From assembly GCA_020634135.1 (NCBI GenBank), contig JACKCG010000001.1:849054-913053 (forward strand): a stretch of 64,000 bases of DNA. The letters run 5' to 3'. Source of the DNA: Anaerolineaceae bacterium (lineage in GTDB: Bacteria; Chloroflexota; Anaerolineae; Aggregatilineales; Phototrophicaceae). A program made the translations under genes and the position numbers. A model generated the notes under the pieces. That model saw nothing but the letters and a program-made list of their open reading frames with translations. It made no database searches and was not told the origin of the DNA. Below, piece by piece: positions 42,401-50,200 of this stretch; within the stretch, counting starts at the first letter, position 1; the number at the start of each line of letters is the position of its first letter.

Positions 42401-44398
42401 GGCGCGGACGCGGCGGGCGGCGACCTGGGGCTGGCATTTGCCCAGGCGGATGTCATCCTGCGCGTTCTGCTCCTGCTGGGAATGCTGGCTGGGCTGCTGG
42501 TGCTGCTGTGGCCGGGCAATCTACCCTACCCCGCCTGGCGCAGCACTCTGGTAGTCGGGGTGAGTATTCCGCTGTCGCTGGCGATGGCGATGGCTTTCAT
42601 GAACTGGATACCGCCACTGGTTCACGGTTGGTTAGCACCGGCAGCAGAAACATCCTCGCTCCTGCACTTCATCCTGCGCCTGTTCCCGGAAAGTATCACG
42701 ATTAATATCATGACGCTCTCTGGCCTGACAGTGGCTATCGGGCGCGTGGTAGATGACTCGATTGTAGTGCTGGAAAACATCTTCCGGGAAATTCAGGCGG
42801 GCGGTGACAAGCGGAAGGCCATCATACAGGGAACACGGGACGTATCGGTGGCAATCTTCGCAGCCACAGTGATTACGGTCGTCGTCTTCCTGCCACTGGG
42901 TCTGACAGGCGGGATCATCAGCGAATTCTTCCTGCCGTTCGGTCTGGCGGTGACGTATTCGCTGATGTCGTCATTTGTGGTCGCCATTACAGTTGTGCCG
43001 GTACTGGCGTATATGTTCATCGGAAAAGAAGATGTTTCCGAAGAAGAACATGAAAGCTGGCTGGAACGCACCTATGCACCGGTTCTCCGCTGGGCGTTAG
43101 CCAATGGGCGCAGTCGCCTCATTGTGTTGGGCATCGCAATCGCCAGCATGATATTCGGGTTTGCGCTGTTTGGGTCACGCCCGACGACCTTCATCCCCAG
43201 CCTGGGCGAACCGCAGATCCAGGCCAGTATCTCGCTGCCATCATCTACCAAGATACTGGAAACCAATACGCTGGTTACTGAACTGGAAACCGCTATCCAT
43301 AACATCATCCCGGCAGAAGACTTGAAAGTCATTCAGACAACCATTGGCAGCAGCGGGGCCAGCCTGGAAAGCCTGGTGACGGGCGGCGGCGGTGTGAGCG
43401 AAAATATCGCCAACGTCACAATTGGTATCAACTCGCAGGATAAGGTAGACGAGTGGACGCAGCAGATTCGGGTTGAAGCGGAGCGTATCTTCGGCAAGGA
43501 GAATGTCACCGTCTCAGCGGCATCCCTGAGTGACCAGGGCTTCGGCGGTTTCGCGCTAGTGATTTCCGGCCCGCAGGATGCGATTGAAGCCATCAACGAG
43601 CAGGTGATTGAAACCCTCAACAATGTCGAAGGTCTGGCGAATGTTACCAGCAACCTGGAAACGTTGGGGGATGCTTCCAGTGGTGACAACGGGCCAGCCA
43701 CCTATATTCGGATTGATGGCGAGTCCGCCCTGCAATATACAGGCGAACTGGAAACCGAAAATACGCTGGGGGTTACGGGACAGGCAGTAGAGGCGATTCA
43801 GGCGATGCCCGACCTGCCGGAAGGGGTCAAGGTGAGCCAGGGCTTTCAGAGTGAACTACAAACCGAGGGCTTTGGCAGCCTGATTGTCGCCATGCTGATC
43901 GCTATGTTGATTGTGTTCATCGTTCTGGTGATTACATTCGGATCACTGGTACACTGGTTTGACATCATGCTGAGTATCATGGTCGCTCCGGTAGGCGCGG
44001 CGGTGGCATTGACACTGACAAACCGTGTACTTGGTATTTCAGCCATGATCGGGATGCTCATGCTGATCGGCATCGTGGTGACGAATGCGGTGGTGTTGAT
44101 TGACCGGGTACAGGCCAACCAGCGTGAACGTAAAATGTCCACACACGATGCGCTGATTGAGGCTGGTGGTCGTCGTCTGCGCCCGATTATCATGACGGCG
44201 CTGGCAACGATTATCGCGCTCATTCCATTAGCAGTAGGACTCTCTGAAGGGGCAATTATCGCCTCGGAGCTGGGGACGGTAGTGATCGGCGGCCTGTTCA
44301 GCAGCACCCTGCTCACGTTGATCGTCGTACCAGTAGCGTACAGCCTGCTGCACCCGCTGCACCGGCGGCTTTCCGGGCTGATCGGGAGGAGTGAGTAA
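39473..44398 (+). CDS. Oversized RND-family transporter with repeat-bearing periplasmic insertion
   Basis: 1641 residues from the ATG at 39473, with AGGAG 10 bases upstream; the frame is open to 39362 but the first 37 codons look untranslated. It belongs to the HAE1/AcrB-like family: N-terminal TM1, porter domain start (EFPTTVILAQASGMTSEQV), TM4 GRVVDDSIVVLENI with the proton-relay pair Asp1094/Asp1095, and C-terminal LVLITFGSLVHWFDIML and GIVVTNAVVLIDRV. Normal members have about 1050 residues. Here the first periplasmic domain is interrupted from about 130 to about 860 by a large insertion with six related repeats and an Asn/Thr/Pro linker near 456-490. Two extra helices also lie between TM2 and TM3. 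It may export lipids or hydrophobic compounds. No membrane-fusion or outer-membrane partner is adjacent. Confidence 0.9.
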   Translation: MKSLFSLVTNLSLRFRAVTLILVVTFLALGVYAITQLKQELIPSIEFPTTVILAQASGMTSEQVLTVVTKPMEDALSQIEDVVNIETQTTGAFGAVIQARNDFGLNQEKLRTSIREAIDSVWLPQRRITPPAGEDARDFADRLLADLTPDVLLYLAGQDPNFLFQLTPEVWGALPDDTVQTLLAYLAGQTEDSQSQKGALQQLIDQEIVPQLESLDIVARVSISGGQALPTDGDGLAAATQTVEAQAASLLLQLSPEVWAIAGPKVGLDTLDTGAVETLQAVEVTLPPTPPELPESWQMDHFQTARDLWEMRTLTRNISAVFNQFYDSGKIVGALGQTNDLTPETITRMLALEPSMVEYFEAEHLAAMSADVFTALPEDFIANLDGFTRDELAAKALAQSITGEAAEPAPVDLPQAWRISQPQLITFSFDDLPLASFSVFVSDDAIGQEVASSNNPGNTNTNTETNTDPQNTQVDPPANNPGNAEIPEGPALPPFFLLLGSQFGVTLDTADDLINLQLPESAAEQFGASTLRAADLFNFMLLLANPDSAPAGMPSLPFQLDIKALTQSMGPDVIQFLADNDPTFIPNLSADVFDIFSDDQLALAQVAPPLGDVWSALADQPQFNDKPLKSAADLLAIGDGQASSILNTINTDVPAQFAGYDVRLFDSLSTGTVRYLALQEPDFYSNLDSGVLTKLSPDVLNLLPPDILSGLDEATAATVTAIASGEQNSAAQELAALYSTNVPPADPNAPPLTADWQFVGDFLGIELDSADDLFRFSDKTGIPSQFMNGFFNSAGGRNFAPGLFGGLSFEAIQYISADGREPKFLDNLGVDALRLLTPEVMAQLPEAVQARAQSNGETFTPTAAVTRANGNPSLVLTVYKTSDANTVEAFHRVNDVINEINATNDNIDVSVAFEQASFIEESIAGVAREGGLGGFFAVIIILIFLSAGVWARSPRNIVGIALFVLSAVALGAIVLSGADAAGGDLGLAFAQADVILRVLLLLGMLAGLLVLLWPGNLPYPAWRSTLVVGVSIPLSLAMAMAFMNWIPPLVHGWLAPAAETSSLLHFILRLFPESITINIMTLSGLTVAIGRVVDDSIVVLENIFREIQAGGDKRKAIIQGTRDVSVAIFAATVITVVVFLPLGLTGGIISEFFLPFGLAVTYSLMSSFVVAITVVPVLAYMFIGKEDVSEEEHESWLERTYAPVLRWALANGRSRLIVLGIAIASMIFGFALFGSRPTTFIPSLGEPQIQASISLPSSTKILETNTLVTELETAIHNIIPAEDLKVIQTTIGSSGASLESLVTGGGGVSENIANVTIGINSQDKVDEWTQQIRVEAERIFGKENVTVSAASLSDQGFGGFALVISGPQDAIEAINEQVIETLNNVEGLANVTSNLETLGDASSGDNGPATYIRIDGESALQYTGELETENTLGVTGQAVEAIQAMPDLPEGVKVSQGFQSELQTEGFGSLIVAMLIAMLIVFIVLVITFGSLVHWFDIMLSIMVAPVGAAVALTLTNRVLGISAMIGMLMLIGIVVTNAVVLIDRVQANQRERKMSTHDALIEAGGRRLRPIIMTALATIIALIPLAVGLSEGAIIASELGTVVIGGLFSSTLLTLIVVPVAYSLLHPLHRRLSGLIGRSE
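39911..42040 (+). repeat. Internal repeat family inside the RND insertion
   Basis: A loose motif of about 30-45 residues recurs about six times. Its pattern is LxPDVxxYLAxxDPxFxxxL, then xxDVxxxLPxDxxxxL. Clear copies begin near 39911 (LTPDVLLYLAGQDPNFLFQL), 41170 (GPDVIQFLADNDPTFIPNL), 41485 (GTVRYLALQEPDFYSNL) and 41896 (EAIQYISADGREPKFLDNL). Weaker copies lie near 40218 and 40510. Predicted helical. Confidence 0.6.
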
Positions 44399-44430
44399 CA
44401 CTCAACTTGGTAGCAGACGGATGAAACAAG

Positions 44431-44460
44431 AACGGGAGTGTCATGATGGCACTCCCGTTT
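44431..44460. terminator. Bidirectional terminator between RND and oxoamine synthase genes
   Basis: Perfect 10-base-pair stem AACGGGAGTG/CACTCCCGTT with a 9-base loop and TTTGCTTT on the plus side, between convergent genes. Confidence 0.75.
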
Positions 44461-44485
44461 GCTTTACAGCATCTTGAACGGTGTT

Positions 44486-45685
44486 CTACTTGCCCGGTAT
44501 CAGATCAAGACGCTCGCCAACAGCTTTGAAGGCTTCCAACGCCTGACTCAACTGCGCTTTGGTCTGGGTGGCAGTATAGCTGGTGCGGAGCAACCCGCCA
44601 TTAGGAGGCGTAGCCGGAGGAACCACCGGATTGGTATATACCCCCTCTTGAATCAAGGCATACCAGGCTAATGCCGTGCGGAAATCATCACCCGTGATAA
44701 CCGGGATAATGGGCGTGTTACTGTTGCCGGTGTTATATCCCAGATCACTAAAGCCTTTCCGCATGAATTCGGCATTATCCCACAGGTTTTCTACATGGTG
44801 TGACTCGGTTTCCATGATATCGAGCGCCGCCAACGCCGCTGCTGCATTGGGTGCGGGTAGCGCTGCCGAGAATATCAGCGCCCGTGCCTTGTGTTGAATA
44901 AAGTGAATCACATCGGCGTCCCCGGCAATGAAACCGCCAATCGAGGCAAAACTCTTGCTGAAAGTCCCCATAATCAGGTCAACCTGATCTGTCAGGCCAA
45001 AGTGTGCCGCTGTACCGCGCCCAGCGCCGGTCACGCCCATACCATGCGCGTCATCAACCATGATACGTGCGCCGTATCTCTGGCAGACCTCGACGATCTC
45101 CGGCAGCGGGGCAATATCCCCGCCCATACTGTACACACCGTCCACCACGACCAGTTTACCGGCTTCGGCAGGCAGTTTGCTCAACACAGTTTCCAGACTG
45201 TCAATGCTGTTATGCCGGAAGCGTTTGATTTCCGCCTGGCTCATGATGCAGCCATCTACAATGCTGGCGTGGTCATCCTTATCCACGATGACGAAATCAT
45301 CCCGGTTCAGGATAGCGGATATTGTTCCCACGTTGGTCTGATAGCCGGTAGAGAAGACCAGTGCTGCTTCCTTGCCTACAAACTTCGCCAAACGCCGGTC
45401 AAGTTCCAGGTGGAGTTCAAGCGTGCCATTGAGGAAACGTGACCCTGTTACACTGGTTCCGTAACGCTTTATGGCGTCAATCGCTGCCTGGCGCACCCTG
45501 GGATCGGTGGTCAACCCCAGGTAGTTATTTGAGCCGAGCATGATGACCTCTTTGCCTTCAAAGGTGGCCGTCGAGCCTTCGCTGTCACTAAGAGCGCGGA
45601 AGTAAGGATATATCCCGGCTTCCGTTGCTTCTTTGGCGCGTTTCAGAGTCGCGTCCGTTGTAATTTTGTCGAATAAGTCAACCAT
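44486..45685 (-). CDS. Alpha-oxoamine synthase family (Kbl / serine palmitoyltransferase / BioF-like)
   Basis: 399 residues of the PLP-dependent alpha-oxoamine synthases, which join an amino acid to an acyl-CoA with loss of CO2. Motifs: GSNNYLGLT, RYGTSVTGSRFLNGTLELHLELDRRL, VDDAHGMGVTGAGRG and GTFSKSFASIGGF with the PLP lysine Lys244. The members are hard to tell apart: GSRFLNGTLELH together with FSTGYQTN fits serine palmitoyltransferase or 2-amino-3-ketobutyrate ligase better than BioF. No biotin or threonine dehydrogenase genes are near. Monocistronic, terminated by the hairpin at 44431-44460. Confidence 0.88.
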   Translation of the reverse strand: MVDLFDKITTDATLKRAKEATEAGIYPYFRALSDSEGSTATFEGKEVIMLGSNNYLGLTTDPRVRQAAIDAIKRYGTSVTGSRFLNGTLELHLELDRRLAKFVGKEAALVFSTGYQTNVGTISAILNRDDFVIVDKDDHASIVDGCIMSQAEIKRFRHNSIDSLETVLSKLPAEAGKLVVVDGVYSMGGDIAPLPEIVEVCQRYGARIMVDDAHGMGVTGAGRGTAAHFGLTDQVDLIMGTFSKSFASIGGFIAGDADVIHFIQHKARALIFSAALPAPNAAAALAALDIMETESHHVENLWDNAEFMRKGFSDLGYNTGNSNTPIIPVITGDDFRTALAWYALIQEGVYTNPVVPPATPPNGGLLRTSYTATQTKAQLSQALEAFKAVGERLDLIPGK

Positions 45686-46022
45686 ATTGATCCAGGGGCC
45701 TCTTTCTGAATGCCAAATGATAATCCGCTCAATCCATCTGATATGTGTTGACAGGCAGTTTGATACAATAACCGGTGGATTGCTTGCCAGGTGATGCCAG
45801 AATAAGAGCGAGTTTTACCTTAATCCGAAGTTGGTGAAAGTTTAGCAAACTTATGGCAATACGCCAACATTCTTAAAGCACGCAATCGGGTGTACCCGGC
45901 TTGGTACTTCTCTTTCCGCTAAGAGAAAAACAAGAAATATAAAACAAGACTTGCATCTCCCCCTTCAGTATGGTTACAATCTTACCGATTAATGGCACTG
46001 ATTTCTAGTTGGAGAACCTGCA
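45686..46022. other. 337-base divergent intergenic region
   Basis: No gene is seen. It holds a well-spaced promoter for 46023 at 45951-45980: TTGCAT, 18-base spacer, TACAAT. The region also contains the upstream area of the oxoamine synthase gene, where no clear promoter was found, and a run of A-rich sequence near 45920-45945. Confidence 0.55.
45951..45980 (+). promoter_or_regulatory. Sigma70-type promoter of the small membrane protein gene
   Basis: TTGCAT (45951-45956), 18-base spacer, TACAAT (45975-45980), about 40 bases before the ATG at 46023. Confidence 0.6.
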
Positions 46023-46256
46023 ATGTCTTCGTTAACCATTCGCCGGTTGATCGTCTGGGTCGTTTCAATGGTGTTGGGCTTCGTGGTTGGCTGGCTGATC
46101 GTCACGGTTGGCTTTCCGATTATCAAACCAGAATCTGCCGGGATCACTGTCGAGGACTTCGGCACAATGTATTTCCTGGTGATGTCCGTCCCGATTGGGT
46201 TGATATTCGTAACCTGGCTGGATATGTTTTTTGACACCAAGATTTTGCCTGAATAA
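46023..46256 (+). CDS. Small two-helix membrane protein, unknown
   Basis: 77 residues with two membrane segments (about 8-30 and 47-67) joined by a short loop with EDFG. TTGGAGAA gives a ribosome site 7-8 bases before the ATG, a good promoter stands upstream and a hairpin follows, so expression is likely. No family recognised. Confidence 0.7.
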   Translation: MSSLTIRRLIVWVVSMVLGFVVGWLIVTVGFPIIKPESAGITVEDFGTMYFLVMSVPIGLIFVTWLDMFFDTKILPE

Positions 46257-46287
46257 ACCGATTGAACACAGATTCTATTTCAGGATG

Positions 46288-46308
46288 ACCCGCCAGTAAC
46301 AGGCGGGT
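46288..46308. terminator. Hairpin between convergent genes
   Basis: 7-base-pair stem ACCCGCC/GGCGGGT with loop AGTAACA, followed by TATTCGATTTC. It serves 46023-46256 and possibly the convergent deacetylase gene. Confidence 0.6.
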
Positions 46309-46373
46309 TATTCGATTTCGGATTCTCGGCCAGCCAGGGCAGCACCGCCGTCGAACTTCCCCAAACCAACAGA

Positions 46374-47192
46374 CTACCCATTTGACAACAAGTAGGCCAA
46401 TCCAGGAACACCCGTATCGCCGCTGATGCGAATACGTGACAGTTCCAGACGGTTGTCAGTCGTATGAATCATCCCCGGATGCGTGGTCACCGCTCGTCGG
46501 ATGGGCAGGTCACGCAAGACGACCAGGGTGGCATCATCATAGCGTCCAGCAGGATATGAAAAGGTCGTGACCGGGTAGCCGGTATGCGCTTCCAGGCTTT
46601 CCATACTGCCTAAGAGTTCGTATACGAGGAAATCATAGTCCCGGTTGCGTAGGTCCAGATGGGACTTGGAATGCGAACCGATGGTCATACCAGCAGCAGC
46701 CATTTCGCTAATCTGAGTCCAGTTCATATAAGCCGGGTCGTTGGAATCGGCGCGTCCAGTGATGACATAGAATGTCCCAGTAAAGCCAAACTCACGCAAG
46801 GTGGACAGTACATGAGTGTAATGGTCAATGTAGCCATCATCAAATGTCAGGACAATCGGGCGGGGGGGCAAAGGCGTGCCATATAGCAATGCGCTATCAA
46901 GATCATCCAGTGAAATCGTTGCATATCCAGAATCGCGCAGATACTGCATATGAGCGCGAAACATCTGCGGGAGAATCGTTAAATCCACCCGGTAGACATC
47001 GGCATCCGGTGGTAGTTCACTCACGTAGTGGTACATGAGGATTGGCACTTGAATGCGCCGCAAGACGCCATCGCCAGGCAAGAGCGGCACGGAGTCCTGT
47101 GATTGGACAGGCGCAAACCGAAAGAGAGCCGGGACGACCAACAGGACACTGGCAAAACAGGTGAAGAGGGCACGTTTGGTGAGCTTCTGCAC
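46374..47192 (-). CDS. Polysaccharide deacetylase (NodB-type), exported
   Basis: 272 residues. An N-terminal hydrophobic segment (about 8-27) with following VQSQDS suggests a signal peptide or anchor. The catalytic NodB domain shows ILMYHYVSE, LTFDDGYIDHY (metal-binding Asp pair), GSHSKSHLDL (HxxxH zinc ligands) and FSYPAGRYDD. It removes acetyl groups from N-acetylglucosamine in cell-wall or exopolysaccharide. GTG start at 47192. It lies 74 bases downstream of the pullulanase gene, same strand. Confidence 0.9.
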   Translation of the reverse strand: MQKLTKRALFTCFASVLLVVPALFRFAPVQSQDSVPLLPGDGVLRRIQVPILMYHYVSELPPDADVYRVDLTILPQMFRAHMQYLRDSGYATISLDDLDSALLYGTPLPPRPIVLTFDDGYIDHYTHVLSTLREFGFTGTFYVITGRADSNDPAYMNWTQISEMAAAGMTIGSHSKSHLDLRNRDYDFLVYELLGSMESLEAHTGYPVTTFSYPAGRYDDATLVVLRDLPIRRAVTTHPGMIHTTDNRLELSRIRISGDTGVPGLAYLLSNG

Positions 47193-47220
47193 AGATTCGT
47201 TCCCGGCAAAGTTGACAGAT

Positions 47221-47252
47221 GGTAGGAGCGAACGGATGCGCCCGCCCCTACC
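47221..47252 (-). terminator. Hairpin after the pullulanase gene
   Basis: 10-base-pair stem GGTAGGAGCG/CGCCCCTACC (one G-T wobble on the minus strand), 12-base loop, in the gap between pullulanase and deacetylase genes. No clear U-run. Confidence 0.4.
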
Positions 47253-47265
47253 CCACTATCTTACT

Positions 47266-50200
47266 CTATTCCGGCAGAACGAACACTGCCGTTGTCCGCG
47301 CAGGAACGCTGAATGTCCCGGAAGCGGAGTCAAAAGCCGAAGCAGTCACGATAGGATCGTGCGAGTTGACCAGCACCGGATGCAGTTCATACGCCTGTCC
47401 GGCCCAATCGGATTGAACGACATTCTGTGCCTCGTCAGTGGCATTGAACACTACGACCACCATCGCATAGTTCGGGTCGAGGTTCTCGCCCACTATATCG
47501 GACAGGCTCATAACAATCATGCCGGGAACCTGGTCGGGGCCGGTATTGAGGAACGCCAACCGTGCCTGAATGTCTTCTGCTGTGTGCAAACGGAACAGCG
47601 GGGTGCTGTACCGGATCTGCAGGAACTCACGGAAATGCATGACCGCGCTCATGATATCATCCGGTGACGGGGTGACACCTGCTTTCGCCAGCAGCGGTTG
47701 CATAACCGGGTATTGCTCTGCATTGCTCTGTTCAGGCGGCAGACCTACGGCCCAGTTGTTTGTCTGGTAGGTGAAGTCAAGACGGTTGAACCAATCGCCG
47801 GAGTTATAGCTGTCACGATCCAACGATTTGGAGCGCAGCATGTCGTCGCCCGCCTGGAAGAACGGTACACCCTGGCTGAGCAGGACAATACTATTACCCA
47901 GATTCTGGATGCGAACCAGGTCTTGCACTGGCAAGTCAAGGTCTTTGTACATCAGAATATCCCACAGGGTTTCGTTATCGTGCTTGGAGATATAGACAAT
48001 ATTCTCCTGCGGGTCGAGCGTGTAGCCAGTGGGGCTGCCATTGTAATCAATGTCCGCGCCAGTAACCGACTCACCTGCCGCGCCGGTAAAAGTATAATCG
48101 CGCAGATTGCCCGCCAGCCCAACACGAATACGATCTGCAAATAGCAGCATCCGGTCATGCTGTTCTTCCGGCGTGCCATCAGTCAGGCCATTGGAGTATA
48201 TCGAAAGACCATTGATGAACCCCTGGAACTGGCGATCACCAAAGGGCGTGCCACCACGTACCGAGTCGCGCAGACGGTCATTGAATGTGCCAATGCCCAC
48301 CCCGCCGATATTCAGCTGGGTGGCGTTCACACCGCGCTGGTTGTTAGCAACTTCACCAAAGTTCCAGCCTTCGCCATAAACGTAAACCTGCGAACCATCC
48401 ACCCCATCAGCTTCGATAGTGAGTGAATCGAGCGCAGCCCGCACCGCTTCCATGTTGCGGAGCATGTGGTGTCCCATGAGGTCAAAGCGGAAAGCATCCA
48501 CCTTGTAATCCGTTGCCCAGGTGACAACCGAGTCCACCATAAGGCGTTCCATCATGTTGTGCTCAGTGGCGGTGTTCTGGCAGCAGGTGCTGGTTTCGAC
48601 CCGACCATCTCGGTTCAGGCGGTGATAGTAGCCTGGCACGATACGATCCAGCACAGAGCGTTCACTCTGGCCGCTGGAATTGGTGTGGTTATACACAACA
48701 TCCACAACTACCCGCAGTCCAGCCTGATTAAGCGCCTGTACCATCTGACGGAATTCCACGATACGCGCCGAACCATCAGGATCGGTGGCATAACTGCCTT
48801 CCGGTACAGTGTAGTGGTAAGGGTCATAGCCCCAGTTAAAGGCATCCAGATCACGCAGCGGTCCCAGGATAGCCTGCTGTTGGTCGGAGTCGCCGGGCAG
48901 CGCAACCAGTTCATTGTAGTCCGGCTCGGTGCGCTCGGCGGGATTTTCATTAATCGTCGCAATATCGAAACTCGGCAGCAGGTGAATATGCGTCAGCCCG
49001 GCCTGCGCCAACCCTTCCAGATGCTGCATCCCATTCGAGGCGGCATCGGTGAAAGCCAGGAACTTGCCACGATGTTCTTCTGGCACGGTCTCGTCAAAAG
49101 CGCTGAAATCGCGGATATGTAGTTCGTAGACCACGATATCTTCAGGCGCGGCCAGTTCCGGCTTTACAAGTTCGTTCCAGCCTTCCGGCATGAGTGCCGG
49201 GTCATTGAGGTCAACGATCTGGCTGCGCTGACTGTTCGTTGAAAGGCTGAAGCTGTACGGGTCAGTGACGAGATTCGTGACCAGGGCTTCCGCCGCTGGG
49301 GCGTAGACCTTGACCTCGTACAAATAGAACTTGCCTGTCCAGTCCGCTGCTCCGGTGATACTCCATACGCCGAATTCGCGGTCCAGGGTCATGTTCAGTA
49401 CCTGAGCTTCGGTTTCAGGGCTTGAGTCGTCAAACAGGTGAAGGCGGACACGTTGGGCCGTTGGTGCCCATACGCTGAGAGTCGGCACGTCTCCGTCATA
49501 GGTTACCCCCAGCGGGCCATCGTAGGTATACAGATCATCCAACACGCCGGGAATTTGCAGCGAAGTAGCATCACCGGCGCTGCTGGCGACGGCAAACTGC
49601 ATTTTGAGGATACCCGGCACGATAGCGAGATCAGCCTCACCAATCCTGAGCGCAGTGAATCCGGCCAACTGCGGGAAGCGCGCCAGAACATCATCACTCA
49701 GGCCGTTAGGATCAACTGTCAACGGGATGGATGACGTGCTATCGGTGATACCCGCCGATGAAACAGTCAAGCCGCCTTCAATTGCATAGTACAGAGCAAA
49801 GGTTGTACCTTCTTCGATATCGCCCAGATCCCAGGCGATAGTATCCCGTGTGACCCAGTGCGCCTGGGCTTTAGTCAGGTCAGGTAGTGCAACCTTGCCC
49901 ACAGATGGCATCACGCCCACGCCTACCATCAGCACATTAGTCGCGGAGTTATAGGCGAAGGCGACCACCGTACCATCTTCCGGCACGTTAAAGGGGATAT
50001 TCGCGCCACCAGGTTCGCCATCCACGCCATAGTTCACGTCCCAGCTTTCGTTGATAGCGACTTTCACTTCATAATCCCCGGCAGGAATATCACCGGTTAT
50101 GAAGGTATAAACACCGTCACCATCCGGGTCTTGCAGCCAGGAACGCAGGCAGTCCGGTTGCCAGTCACCGGGGCAGCCAATCGCCGCCTGATAGCTTCCA

